This document shows, piece by piece, positions 1 to 8,233 of a stretch of DNA of 64,000 nt. The position numbers were made by a program, and so were the translations under genes. Position 1 is the first letter of the stretch; each line of letters begins with the position of its first letter. Source of the DNA: JBAYOE01 sp050950065. GTDB taxonomy: Bacteria; Spirochaetota; Spirochaetia; Sphaerochaetales; Sphaerochaetaceae. The stretch is taken from the NCBI GenBank assembly GCA_050950065.1, contig JBMNGX010000002.1:1-64000 (forward strand). The letters run 5' to 3'. The notes beneath the pieces are model-generated. The model searched no databases, was not told where the DNA came from, and saw only the letters and a program-made list of their open reading frames with translations.

Positions 1-1236
1 GAATTTTACCCTGATTTCTTCTCGGTAGTAATTAAGGTCGTTCAAACACTCTTGAACTGTCTTTTCGCTTAACGATTTTTTTACATAAAGTAGGTTATCT
101 AAAACAGGCTTTAACTCATCGCTAATTTCTAATGGAGCTTCAGTTTTAAAGACATTTGTATCTAAAACGTTGAGAAGTAAAACTGAATAGTAGGCAACCA
201 AAGCTCTACCAGATTCACTGATGATTGTTGGGTGTTCAACATCTGATTCGTTACAAATGTTCATCACCTCTTCAATGACGTCAATACAATACTCAGCCAT
301 GGTGTAGTTGCGACTATTAGAGGTGTTAGAGCTACTTCCATCGTAATCGATAGCTAATCCTCCACCAATATCTAATAGTCCCATCTTAGCTCCCTCTTTA
401 ACTAAACCAACGTAGAAGCGGGCAGCTTCGGTAGCACCAACACGAATATCGTGGATATTTGGAATTTGGGAACCTAAGTGGTAATGAAGCAGTTGTAAGC
501 AATCCAACATCCCCTCATTACGAAGTAGATCAATAGCATTAATAATTTGGGTAGTATTAAGGCCAAAAGCTGATCTTTCACCTCCACTGTCGGTCCAATG
601 TCCACTGGCAATGGTGGAGGGTTTCATCCTAATTCCAATAATAGGTCTAACACCAAGTTCTTTAGAGCGCTCAATAATTAGAGCTGCCTCTTGGGGCATT
701 TCAATCACCAAAACTGTTTGAATCCCTAACATCAACCCTTTTAAAGCTAAATCGATGTACTCCTCATCTTTGTAACCATTACACACAATGTAAGCTTCAG
801 GGTCATCTAAGTAGGCTAAAGCTGCAATTAGTTCAGCTTTACTGCCTGTCTCTAGACCGTGGTGGTATTGTTTACCAAAGTGACAGATCTCTTCAATTAC
901 TTGTTGTTGTTGGTTAACTTTGATTGGATAAACCCCTTTATAAGAGCCTTTGTAACCAACATCTTTAATAGCAGCTCTAAAAGTTTCGTTAATGAATTTA
1001 ATTCGATCATCTAAGATATCACTAAAGCGCAAAAGAACAGGCATCTTAAGACCCCGCTCTTGCAACCCTTGAGAAATCTCTAACAAACTAACTGCTGAAC
1101 TTTTATTGTTGTTGCGTAGATTAACCTCTACTTCCCCTTTTCTATTAATATTGAAATAGCCACTTCCCCATTGATCTATTCTGTATAGGGAGGAAGAGCG
1201 CTCTACATCCCAAGTGTGTATATCTCTTTTAGCCAT
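1..1236 (-). CDS. speA: Biosynthetic arginine decarboxylase SpeA, C-terminus cut by window edge
   Basis: PLP-dependent enzyme that converts arginine to agmatine, the first step of the agmatine route to putrescine. I translated the minus strand from the ATG at 1236; the frame is open to base 1 (412 codons), so the C-terminus is missing. The N-terminus has the family-typical HTWDVERSSSLYRIDQWG, followed by YPIKVNQ, whose Lys binds PLP, then a TIM-barrel region with GGGLAIDYDG. The full family protein is about 630 residues, so roughly two thirds is present. An AAAAAGG purine-rich stretch precedes the start. It lies downstream of the DUF488 gene in the same direction, with 79 bp between them. Identification is firm from the conserved motifs. 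Confidence 0.93.
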   Translation of the reverse strand, partial: MAKRDIHTWDVERSSSLYRIDQWGSGYFNINRKGEVEVNLRNNNKSSAVSLLEISQGLQERGLKMPVLLRFSDILDDRIKFINETFRAAIKDVGYKGSYKGVYPIKVNQQQQVIEEICHFGKQYHHGLETGSKAELIAALAYLDDPEAYIVCNGYKDEEYIDLALKGLMLGIQTVLVIEMPQEAALIIERSKELGVRPIIGIRMKPSTIASGHWTDSGGERSAFGLNTTQIINAIDLLRNEGMLDCLQLLHYHLGSQIPNIHDIRVGATEAARFYVGLVKEGAKMGLLDIGGGLAIDYDGSSSNTSNSRNYTMAEYCIDVIEEVMNICNESDVEHPTIISESGRALVAYYSVLLLNVLDTNVFKTEAPLEISDELKPVLDNLLYVKKSLSEKTVQECLNDLNYYREEIRVKF

Positions 1237-1315
1237 CACTTTTCCTTTTTCTAGTTGTTTTAAAATCGACCCATAGTACAGTAGAGAAAAAATTAAATCT
1301 ACTACTATTTATAAA

Positions 1316-1675
1316 TTATTTATCTTTTTTGTATGCAAGGAGATACTCTTTTAAGGCAACTGCCTGATTAAAGCGTTGTTCCTTTGAGGCATACAGTAGT
1401 GTAACCTTGTTGTTTTTCCCTATTTCCAAGATTTGATTAATCTCTTTCTCTTTAGAATTAAGTTCAGAATAATAAGACTTTTTAAACTCTTCCCACTTTG
1501 ATTGATCATGGTTAAACCACTTACGTAGTTCATTGGAAGGACCCAACTCTTTTAACCAAAAGTCAGCTTTCAAACTCTCTTTAGAAATACCTTGTGGCCA
1601 TAGACGATCTACTAAGATGCGAATGCCATCATCTGAGCTAATTTCGTCATAAGCTCTTTTTAAAAATATGTTCAT
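1316..1675 (-). CDS. DUF488 family protein (YeaO-like)
   Basis: A 119-residue soluble protein of the DUF488/YeaO family, whose biochemical role is not established. Family signatures visible are the opening KRAYDE, the central RILVDRLWPQGISKE and LKELGPSNELRKWFNHD, and the C-terminal VTLLYASKEQRFNQAVALKEYL. The length matches family members of about 115-120 residues. It begins only 13 bp after the stop of the upstream acyltransferase gene, so the two are probably co-transcribed, with speA perhaps third. Nothing in the sequence gives a substrate. Confidence 0.85.
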   Translation of the reverse strand: MNIFLKRAYDEISSDDGIRILVDRLWPQGISKESLKADFWLKELGPSNELRKWFNHDQSKWEEFKKSYYSELNSKEKEINQILEIGKNNKVTLLYASKEQRFNQAVALKEYLLAYKKDK

Positions 1676-1688
1676 ACTTTGAAAATAG

Positions 1689-2942
1689 CTAATTATTAGA
1701 ATTATGGAAGTAAAAATTGAACAATTCTTCAGTTGCTAATGAGATTTTTGTCACAGAGAAGTTTTCTTTTTTGGGGTAGATATAGTAAGTGTCATCCAAA
1801 GTTGATAAATCTACACAATCTCCTTTGCTTTTGTAGTTGTACTCAATGTGACAAGCGTACATCTCCAAAGGCTCTTTTTTCAAACTTATGGACCCAACTT
1901 CTAAAACAAATCCGTCCATAGAGTGTTTTAGTTTTCCCATCCCCAATGGAATATACCCTTTGGCATTTGGTAAAGCTTCAACATAAACATCACTTTCAAA
2001 GTGGTAAGTACCATTTTGAATCTCTTTAATTACATTTTGTTTTTGAAACTCATACCAATCGGGAATGTGGGGATACTCGGTAACTAAAGAGTCATCAGTA
2101 GCTTTAAGTTGTCCGTAGTAATCCATTTGCCACTCTTTATGACAACTTTTACAAAATATCTTATCAAACGAGGAGGCCATTTGGTATTCAGTTAGACAAT
2201 TTGGACACTGATAAAGAACCTTCTCTAGTCCTTCTGCACGTTTAGGATAATCAATTACAACCTTATTGTCTAATTGCCACTTATACTCATCGTAATAAAA
2301 AGCCTCTTTAATTATTTGATTAACCTCTTTAGTTGAAAAATTCTTTAACTGTTGGGGTGTGAGTATTAAAGAGTAATCAGCTTCAATTCTACTTTTTCTT
2401 TTTTTAAGGTTCCAAACGGGTTGATTTAAGTAGTGACCATGCATATTCAGCATTACAACTGGAACGTTTAGCAACTTGGCAATTTTCCCTAACGAATCTG
2501 GTAGGGGAGCAGTTGTTCCAACTAAGGTGTAACGGGCCTCTGGATAGAGGGCTAAGACATCTTTGTTGTTTATAAGAACATGTTTAATTTGTCTAATTAG
2601 CTGAAGATCATTAATAAATTTTCTTTTACAAACTCCGCCAACTAACCTTAAAAGCCACTCTCTTTTTATAAAACCATCGATGGCAACAACGTAGTTAGCT
2701 TTGTGTGGGAAAAGAGCTGCTGTAGTAATTTTAAAGTCGATAAAAGCGTGGTGGGTACAAAGTAGTAAAAATGGAGGTTTTATCTCCTTCATATTAACTC
2801 TATTAATTTTATACTTACGGGCAATAATTTCAGGATAACTTAACAACCAAGTGATTGGGCGGAGGATATTTAATTGGCTGAATGCTTTAATTTTCATATT
2901 AAAGCGCTTAGCTTTAGCAAGCTTTTTAAAACCCTTATCCAT
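1689..2942 (-). CDS. PlsC-like acyltransferase with C-terminal zinc ribbon
   Basis: Probable membrane-associated glycerolipid acyltransferase of the PlsC/LPLAT superfamily (417 residues). The catalytic HX4D motif is HHAFID at residues 64-69. The acceptor-binding motif, normally FPEG, appears as YPEAR at 133-137. After the acyltransferase domain comes a zinc ribbon with CPNC at 246-249 and CKSC at 264-267, then about 140 residues of unassigned sequence. Ordinary PlsC proteins are about 240 residues, so the zinc-ribbon extension is unusual and may bind another macromolecule (inference). The altered motif III (EAR rather than EG) suggests an acceptor other than lysophosphatidic acid. It is first in a likely operon with the DUF488 gene. 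Confidence 0.75.
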   Translation of the reverse strand: MDKGFKKLAKAKRFNMKIKAFSQLNILRPITWLLSYPEIIARKYKINRVNMKEIKPPFLLLCTHHAFIDFKITTAALFPHKANYVVAIDGFIKREWLLRLVGGVCKRKFINDLQLIRQIKHVLINNKDVLALYPEARYTLVGTTAPLPDSLGKIAKLLNVPVVMLNMHGHYLNQPVWNLKKRKSRIEADYSLILTPQQLKNFSTKEVNQIIKEAFYYDEYKWQLDNKVVIDYPKRAEGLEKVLYQCPNCLTEYQMASSFDKIFCKSCHKEWQMDYYGQLKATDDSLVTEYPHIPDWYEFQKQNVIKEIQNGTYHFESDVYVEALPNAKGYIPLGMGKLKHSMDGFVLEVGSISLKKEPLEMYACHIEYNYKSKGDCVDLSTLDDTYYIYPKKENFSVTKISLATEELFNFYFHNSNN

Positions 2943-2999
2943 AGCACCCTCCAGATATGTTATATCAATCTACCATCTAGGGGGAGTAAATACAATTAA

Positions 3000-3029
3000 A
3001 TAAAAAACCCATCCAAATTAATGGATGGG
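3000..3029 (-). terminator. Rho-independent terminator after tRNA-Asn
   Basis: On the minus strand an 8-bp perfect stem, CCCATCCA/TGGATGGG (3008-3015 with 3022-3029), is followed by a run of six T in the transcript sense (plus-strand aaaaaa at 3002-3007). It lies directly downstream of the tRNA-Asn gene. Confidence 0.8.
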
Positions 3030-3035
3030 TCCTAG

Positions 3036-3108
<73 letters not shown>

Positions 3109-3169
3109 ATACTTAACAGCAATAGGAAGTCTAGCGAAAGCTTCACTTCATGTCAATATAGTTTTTGTC

Positions 3170-4147
3170 CTATTTTTGCTCGTTTAAACGATACACATCC
3201 CAAGTAGATTTTATAATAGTATCTAAATCACTATATTTAGCTTCCCATCCTAAAATTTCCTTAGCTTTAGATGAAGAGGCTATTAATTTAGCTGGATCTC
3301 CACTGCGACGCCCAACTATCTTTTGCTCAATAGGTTCGCCTGTTATTTTACGGGCACTTTCAATAATCTCTTTAACACTTAACCCATTTTCACTACCTAA
3401 GTTAACAATTAGAGATTGATCTTTCTCTATTAAATAATCGGCAGCTTTTAAATGGGCATCAGCTAAGTCTGTCACATGGATATAATCACGCACTCCAGTA
3501 CCATCGTCAGTTGGATAATCATCACCAAAAATCTCAATATGGGATCTTTTACCTGTGGCAACTTCCATAACAACAGGAATTAGATTCGCTGGGTTGCGTT
3601 CCAGTCCAATCATTTTGCCTTCCACATCGTATCCTGCTGCATTAAAGTAGCGTAGTGAGACATACTTTAAATTTTTAAGTTTCTCAAACCACTTTAGATT
3701 CTCTTCAATTGCCAACTTTGTATAACCGTAGTAGTTCTCACAAACTGTTGGGTGATTCTCATCTATTGGTAAGTACTCAGGCTCTCCGTAAACAGCAGCA
3801 GAGGAGGAGAGGATAAAGTACTTAACATTGGCTTTGGTAGCCTCTGAAATTAGATTTAAAGTTCCACTGATATTGTTATAAGCATACTTTGCAGGGTTTT
3901 GCATCGACTCTCCTGCTGCTTTAAAAGCAGCTAGATGGACAACCACATCCCATTGCTCTTCAAATACATCTTTTAAATCATCAAGATTGTTAATTGAACC
4001 TTTGTAAAAGAGCGATCTTTTATCAACATTTTCACTTAGACCACTACTAAGGTCATCAAAAATACCAACAGTATCACCCCGTTCTAAAAACTTTAAAGCT
4101 ACATGGGTCCCTATGTATCCAGCACCGCCACAAAGTAGTACTCTCAT
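3170..4147 (-). CDS. galE: UDP-glucose 4-epimerase GalE
   Basis: NAD-dependent short-chain dehydrogenase that interconverts UDP-glucose and UDP-galactose, supplying galactose for surface polysaccharide. The Rossmann motif GGAGYIG is at residues 7-13, the serine loop SSSAAVYG at about 114-121, and the catalytic YxxxK at Tyr140-Lys144. RYFNAAG and VRDYIHV further down are typical GalE motifs. I chose the ATG at 4147 rather than the adjacent GTG at 4150 because AGGAG lies 6 nt upstream of it; this gives 325 residues, normal for the family. It follows the phosphohexomutase gene by 15 bp, so the pair likely forms a nucleotide-sugar operon. Confidence 0.93.
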   Translation of the reverse strand: MRVLLCGGAGYIGTHVALKFLERGDTVGIFDDLSSGLSENVDKRSLFYKGSINNLDDLKDVFEEQWDVVVHLAAFKAAGESMQNPAKYAYNNISGTLNLISEATKANVKYFILSSSAAVYGEPEYLPIDENHPTVCENYYGYTKLAIEENLKWFEKLKNLKYVSLRYFNAAGYDVEGKMIGLERNPANLIPVVMEVATGKRSHIEIFGDDYPTDDGTGVRDYIHVTDLADAHLKAADYLIEKDQSLIVNLGSENGLSVKEIIESARKITGEPIEQKIVGRRSGDPAKLIASSSKAKEILGWEAKYSDLDTIIKSTWDVYRLNEQK

Positions 4148-4162
4148 CACTTTCTCCTAACT

Positions 4163-5500
4163 CTAATTAAAACTCTTAATAATTGAACTAATTTCTTCTA
4201 CCTTTTTATTAAGTAGCTCTTGAGTCTCTGCTTCAGCAACTAAGCGTAAATATGGTTCAGTATTTGATTTACGAACGTTGAACCACCAAGTGTCAAATTC
4301 AACTCTGTAACCATCAAAATTATAAACTACATTTGGATTTTCTTTTATAGCGTACTTGTTGTATAAAGCTTCCATAGCTTGATCTTTTTCATTTAAAACA
4401 AAGTTGATTTCACCACTGTTTGCATATTTAATGAATGAGTCCATAAACTCACTAATTGTCATCTTCTCATTTTTAAGATCACTAACTACTTGAAGAACCA
4501 ACAAAGTAGCTAAAAAGCCCGAATCACAATAAGAAAAGTCTCTAAAGTAGTAGTGCCCTGCCAACTCCCCTCCAAAAATACCATCGATTTCTCTAAGTTT
4601 AATTTTAGCAAAGGCGTGTCCTACTTTCCATATTGTTATATTTGCACCGAGGGATTTTAAATACTCAGTAGTGGAGCGGCTTGTTCGAATATCAACTAAA
4701 ACGTTACCTTGTTCTTTTTCTAAAAAGTATTTTCCAATTAAAGCTGTAACATAATCGGGCTGGATGAATTTTCCTTTATCATCAACAAACATCACCCGAT
4801 CAGCATCTCCATCAAAGATTATTCCTAAATCACTGTTGTTTTTTAAAACAGCCTCAATTATATCTTTTTGGTTCTCTTCTAAGAGGGGGTTAGGCTCATG
4901 GGCAGGAAAAGTTCCATCAAATTGATCATATAAGTAGTGATGATTTTCCCCTAACAACTCTTTTGCCAAGAGGTTTGCCATCCCGTGTGATAAATCGATA
5001 CTCAAATTTAAATTCTCTAAAGGTGTTGCAAACTCTTTTAAAAAGTTCAAATAACTCTCTTTAGCCTCTTTTTGAATTACCTTTCCTCTATTTTTAGCAA
5101 CAACAATCTCATCGTTGTTAACCATTTTCTCTAAATCTAATAAACCAGAGTTTTGCCCAACAGGAAGACCTCCCTTTTGAGAAATCTTCATCCCATTGTA
5201 GATTGCTGCATTGTGACTTGCTGTAATTTGAACAGATGCTCCAACATCAAAAAATGTTGTTGCAAAGTAGACCATTGGAGTGGTTGCTAATCCAATATCC
5301 CACACATCAGCGCCACTATCATTTACCCCTTTGCTAAGGTTCTCAAAAATCTCATCACTTGAGACTCTAACATCTCGACCTACCACGACAACTTTACTAT
5401 TTAGTAGTCTAGGTAAAAAGTAACCAACTTTATAGGCTAACTCTTTATCAAAATCTTTATTATAAACACCTCTAATATCGTAAGCTTTAAATGCGCTCAC
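4163..5500 (-). CDS. manB: Phosphomannomutase/phosphoglucomutase (ManB/AlgC type)
   Basis: Interconverts hexose 6-phosphates and hexose 1-phosphates through a phosphoserine, feeding sugar-nucleotide synthesis. The opening SAFKAYDIRG is diagnostic. The phosphoserine loop TASHN is at residues 93-97 (Ser95), the Mg-binding loop is FDGDADR, the sugar loop is GGELAGHYYF, and the phosphate-binding RKSNTEPYLRL lies near the C-terminus. The best start is the GTG at 5500, which has AAGGAGG six bases upstream; this gives 445 residues. An upstream in-frame ATG exists but lies inside the previous gene. The start overlaps the end of the upstream hypothetical gene by 14 bp, indicating translational coupling. 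Whether mannose or glucose phosphate is preferred cannot be read from sequence. Confidence 0.9.
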   Translation of the reverse strand: MSAFKAYDIRGVYNKDFDKELAYKVGYFLPRLLNSKVVVVGRDVRVSSDEIFENLSKGVNDSGADVWDIGLATTPMVYFATTFFDVGASVQITASHNAAIYNGMKISQKGGLPVGQNSGLLDLEKMVNNDEIVVAKNRGKVIQKEAKESYLNFLKEFATPLENLNLSIDLSHGMANLLAKELLGENHHYLYDQFDGTFPAHEPNPLLEENQKDIIEAVLKNNSDLGIIFDGDADRVMFVDDKGKFIQPDYVTALIGKYFLEKEQGNVLVDIRTSRSTTEYLKSLGANITIWKVGHAFAKIKLREIDGIFGGELAGHYYFRDFSYCDSGFLATLLVLQVVSDLKNEKMTISEFMDSFIKYANSGEINFVLNEKDQAMEALYNKYAIKENPNVVYNFDGYRVEFDTWWFNVRKSNTEPYLRLVAEAETQELLNKKVEEISSIIKSFN

Positions 5501-5999
5501 CTTTTGCCTCCTTAACGGCACCAATAAACTCTTTTGGGTTTATCAATTCAAAAAAGAGGGCCTTTCCATCTTCAAAAATTAGTTGGGTAACTAACTTGCT
5601 AAAAAAGCTTTTGTACCAAGGAAGTTTCCCACTTTGGACGATCTCTCTTTTTTGCTGAACAACATCAGTCGCATAAGATCTAGTAACTGTTGAGATATGA
5701 ACTACCTTTTTTGGGTCAAAGCTCTCTTCTAATTTAACATAAGGGGTAGCTCTTTTACTTGAGGGGAGTGTTATACCTAAAATGGAGGGGACTCTTTCAA
5801 AGTCTTCAAAGTAAACAATCTCATTAATTTTGAAAATAAAAACGCCAAATTCTCTAACAACTTTGTCAGACGAACCAAACCAAGTAGCAAAAGTACGGTA
5901 GGTCATACTCCCTTCATATTTTCTCTCTAACTCTTCTATAAAGCGTTGTGATTCATTATCCATTTGGCCCCTCATACTATCTTTTTTTAACTCTATCAT
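5487..5999 (-). CDS. Hypothetical protein coupled to phosphohexomutase
   Basis: I do not recognise this 170-residue soluble protein. It has no signal peptide or membrane segment. The N-terminal 40 residues are charged and helical, and the rest alternates short beta-like stretches. Start candidates are the ATG at 5999, with GGAG upstream, and the ATG at 5963, with AGGGG five bases upstream (158 residues). It overlaps the phosphohexomutase start by 14 bp, so the two are co-translated, and it is divergent from the methyltransferase gene starting at 6032, with only about 32 bp for two promoters. Context suggests a role near sugar-phosphate metabolism, but this is only association. Confidence 0.6.
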   Translation of the reverse strand: MIELKKDSMRGQMDNESQRFIEELERKYEGSMTYRTFATWFGSSDKVVREFGVFIFKINEIVYFEDFERVPSILGITLPSSKRATPYVKLEESFDPKKVVHISTVTRSYATDVVQQKREIVQSGKLPWYKSFFSKLVTQLIFEDGKALFFELINPKEFIGAVKEAKGERI

Positions 6000-6031
6000 A
6001 TATACTCCGCAGCAAAAAGGCAAACTTTTCG

Positions 6032-6970
6032 ATGGATAAATACACACTTAAAGATTTTGGAAAACTACTTAAAAAGCACTCTTTAGAGGTGCGTCGCCTT
6101 CTTGATGGAAGTGATACTGATGTGATGAGAGTATATGATCGATTTTTGAGTGAAATAGAAGTTACCGTCGATTTATATGGCCCCTATGCACGAATCACCA
6201 ACTATTCCAATAATGAGTTTAATAAAGAGGATCTAGAGGCAATTGTTGATGTTGTTCAAAGGATGTTGTACATCGAAGAGGGCAAGGTTGTTTATCACAA
6301 TAGGTTAAAAAGAGAGAGCATTGAGCAACACACCCTTCAATCTGACGATTCATTGATTGTTAGTATTAAAGAGAGTGGTTTAACTTTTAAAGTTGATTTA
6401 ACTAAAAGAGTTGATACAGGTCTTTTTTTAGATCAATTGTTAACTCGAAGAGCATTAAAAGATGTTAGTGCTAACTTAGATGTTCTTAACCTATTTTCTT
6501 ACACAGGTTCTTTTAGTGTTTATGCAGCATCTGGGGGAGCTAAGAGTGTTACTAGTGTCGACTTATCGGCAACTTATACTAAATGGTGTGAAGATAACCT
6601 TAAAGCTAACAATTTTTTTGGTGATAATTATAAATGTATAAACCAAGATGCCTTTGAGTTTTTAAAAGAGGCCAATGCAAAGAAATTAAAATACGATTTT
6701 GTTGTATTTGATCCCCCTGCATTTTCTAACAGCAGAAAAACAACAACTACCTTTGATATTCAAAAAGATTACACAACTTATTTGAACCTTATCCATCCTT
6801 TATTAAATGAAGGGGGACAAACTTTGTTTATCTCAAATTTAAAAAACTTTAAGTTTAATAAGAGCGAGTTAAGTAACTACGAAGCTAAAGAGATAACCAA
6901 AGAAGTTTTACCTCCAGGCTTTAGTAAAAAGAAAAGTGGAGTTCGTAGTTGGATTTTAACTAAGATTTAA
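6032..6970 (+). CDS. Class I SAM-dependent rRNA methyltransferase (RlmK/RlmI-like)
   Basis: A 312-residue methyltransferase resembling the C-terminal (RlmK) half of RlmL and the RlmI family, which methylate 23S rRNA. The SAM-binding motif I is LNLFSYTGSFSVYAASGGA, followed by the acidic SVDLS loop. The catalytic-region motif DPPAFS follows, and the N-terminal third looks like a small RNA-binding or PUA-like region. I chose the ATG at 6032 over the longer frame from 5948, which would overlap the divergent gene and gives a non-homologous N-terminus. It converges with the amidohydrolase gene, overlapping its end by 15 bp. The exact methylated base is uncertain. Confidence 0.82.
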   Translation: MDKYTLKDFGKLLKKHSLEVRRLLDGSDTDVMRVYDRFLSEIEVTVDLYGPYARITNYSNNEFNKEDLEAIVDVVQRMLYIEEGKVVYHNRLKRESIEQHTLQSDDSLIVSIKESGLTFKVDLTKRVDTGLFLDQLLTRRALKDVSANLDVLNLFSYTGSFSVYAASGGAKSVTSVDLSATYTKWCEDNLKANNFFGDNYKCINQDAFEFLKEANAKKLKYDFVVFDPPAFSNSRKTTTTFDIQKDYTTYLNLIHPLLNEGGQTLFISNLKNFKFNKSELSNYEAKEITKEVLPPGFSKKKSGVRSWILTKI

Positions 6971-8176
6971 AAAACGCATTGGGTTTTCAGAAACAAACAA
7001 ATCTACTGCCTCATCATCAAAATCACTATTTTCAAAAATTGAGAGGTAGTTAGAATAAGATTCAACCTTAGCTAAGTTAATCATAAAATCAGAGCCAAAA
7101 AGAGAGCGTTTTAAAACTCGCTCTTTATCATCATCTTTTAATTTGTTTATAAAACCATTTAAATTGTTGTAAAAAGAGATTTCTGTTCCACTGAAAGAGA
7201 AGTCTGCATAAACATTTTCATATTTAATCATCAGTTCAATAATTTTGTTAAACCAAGGATCTTCGGTGTAAGAGCGTTCAAAAACCTTTTTAATTGATGT
7301 CTTATATTGGCGTCCGTAGTGGGCAAAATCTATTTTTAAGGTGGGGTAGTGTTTTAAAACAATCTCCCAAGATTCAGGGTTGGTGTATTGTTGAGCTAAC
7401 TTTGCACTTACTCCTCTAAAACCTTGATCGTCACAGTGGGTAATAATTGGAATGTTGTTCTCTTCACACCATTTGTAAATGAGATTAATTTTAGCAAGTT
7501 TTGATTTATCTGAAGGCCAAGGGTTTGTCCCCAATGGGGGGTACAATTTTATTCCCTTATAAAGATCCTTTTTGTTTTCATCTTGAGAGTTGTGATCCAT
7601 ATAGGTCTCAATTAACATCTCAATAAACTCTTGTGAGTGAATTTCTGGGTTAATTCCCAAGAATGGGAAAAACTCTAACAGCCCCTTGGGGTTGTGTGTG
7701 TAGTAGTTTTTTATCCCCCTAATGGTCTCATTGAGGTAACTAACGATCTTTTGTTGTTTTTCGATCGTGTAGTAAGCTTTATTTTCATCTTCATCAGAGA
7801 CTCTTGAAAAATCGACAACTAAAGGGATAAGGGCAAACTTTTCATATGTTTTGGATCTGAAGTGAATTTTGTTATCTCTAAGGTAGGGTTCTTTGGGATA
7901 GGGGCCCTCTTTACGTTCATGATAATCACCTTTTAAATCCTCTTCCATTGTAGAGAAAATTTGGCCAATAGATTTTTCAAAGAGGCTAAACATATTTATT
8001 AGGGTTGTCAGGCCTTGTTGTTTTCTATTAGCTGGAGTTAATAGATAACCAGGAGAGAGTGCTCCACTGGTAACAAATTCACCAATACTATCAGCTATCC
8101 CATCCACAAAAGAGACAAAGTTGGGGTGGGTTAAGTTCATAGCGTGCATATGCGCATCGAAAAAATATTTTACCAT
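6956..8176 (-). CDS. Amidohydrolase family metal-dependent hydrolase
   Basis: A 406-residue TIM-barrel hydrolase of the amidohydrolase-2 type. The N-terminal metal motif HxH appears as DAHMHAM, and a later ITHCDDQGFRG supplies the next metal His. KIDFAHYG and the acidic YADFSF and FGSDFM segments near the C-terminus match the remaining metal and acid positions. There is no signal peptide. The substrate cannot be predicted. It is transcribed in the same direction as glnS, 57 bp downstream of it, with a GC-rich hairpin between, and it runs tail to tail with the methyltransferase gene (15 bp overlap). Confidence 0.75.
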   Translation of the reverse strand: MVKYFFDAHMHAMNLTHPNFVSFVDGIADSIGEFVTSGALSPGYLLTPANRKQQGLTTLINMFSLFEKSIGQIFSTMEEDLKGDYHERKEGPYPKEPYLRDNKIHFRSKTYEKFALIPLVVDFSRVSDEDENKAYYTIEKQQKIVSYLNETIRGIKNYYTHNPKGLLEFFPFLGINPEIHSQEFIEMLIETYMDHNSQDENKKDLYKGIKLYPPLGTNPWPSDKSKLAKINLIYKWCEENNIPIITHCDDQGFRGVSAKLAQQYTNPESWEIVLKHYPTLKIDFAHYGRQYKTSIKKVFERSYTEDPWFNKIIELMIKYENVYADFSFSGTEISFYNNLNGFINKLKDDDKERVLKRSLFGSDFMINLAKVESYSNYLSIFENSDFDDEAVDLFVSENPMRFLNLS

Positions 8177-8233
8177 GCGCTAAGTATACCAATAAGTTTG
8201 GGGGCGTCAATTAATAAACGCCCCCAATAACTC

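Noticed and set aside
4148..4150. GTG start of galE at 4150
   Set aside because: The ATG at 4147 has the better-placed AGGAG.
8199..8225. Strong rho-independent terminator between glnS and the amidohydrolase
   Set aside because: The GC hairpin GGGGGCGT/ACGCCCCC is good but is followed by AAACTTATT with no T run, so I do not list it as a terminator.
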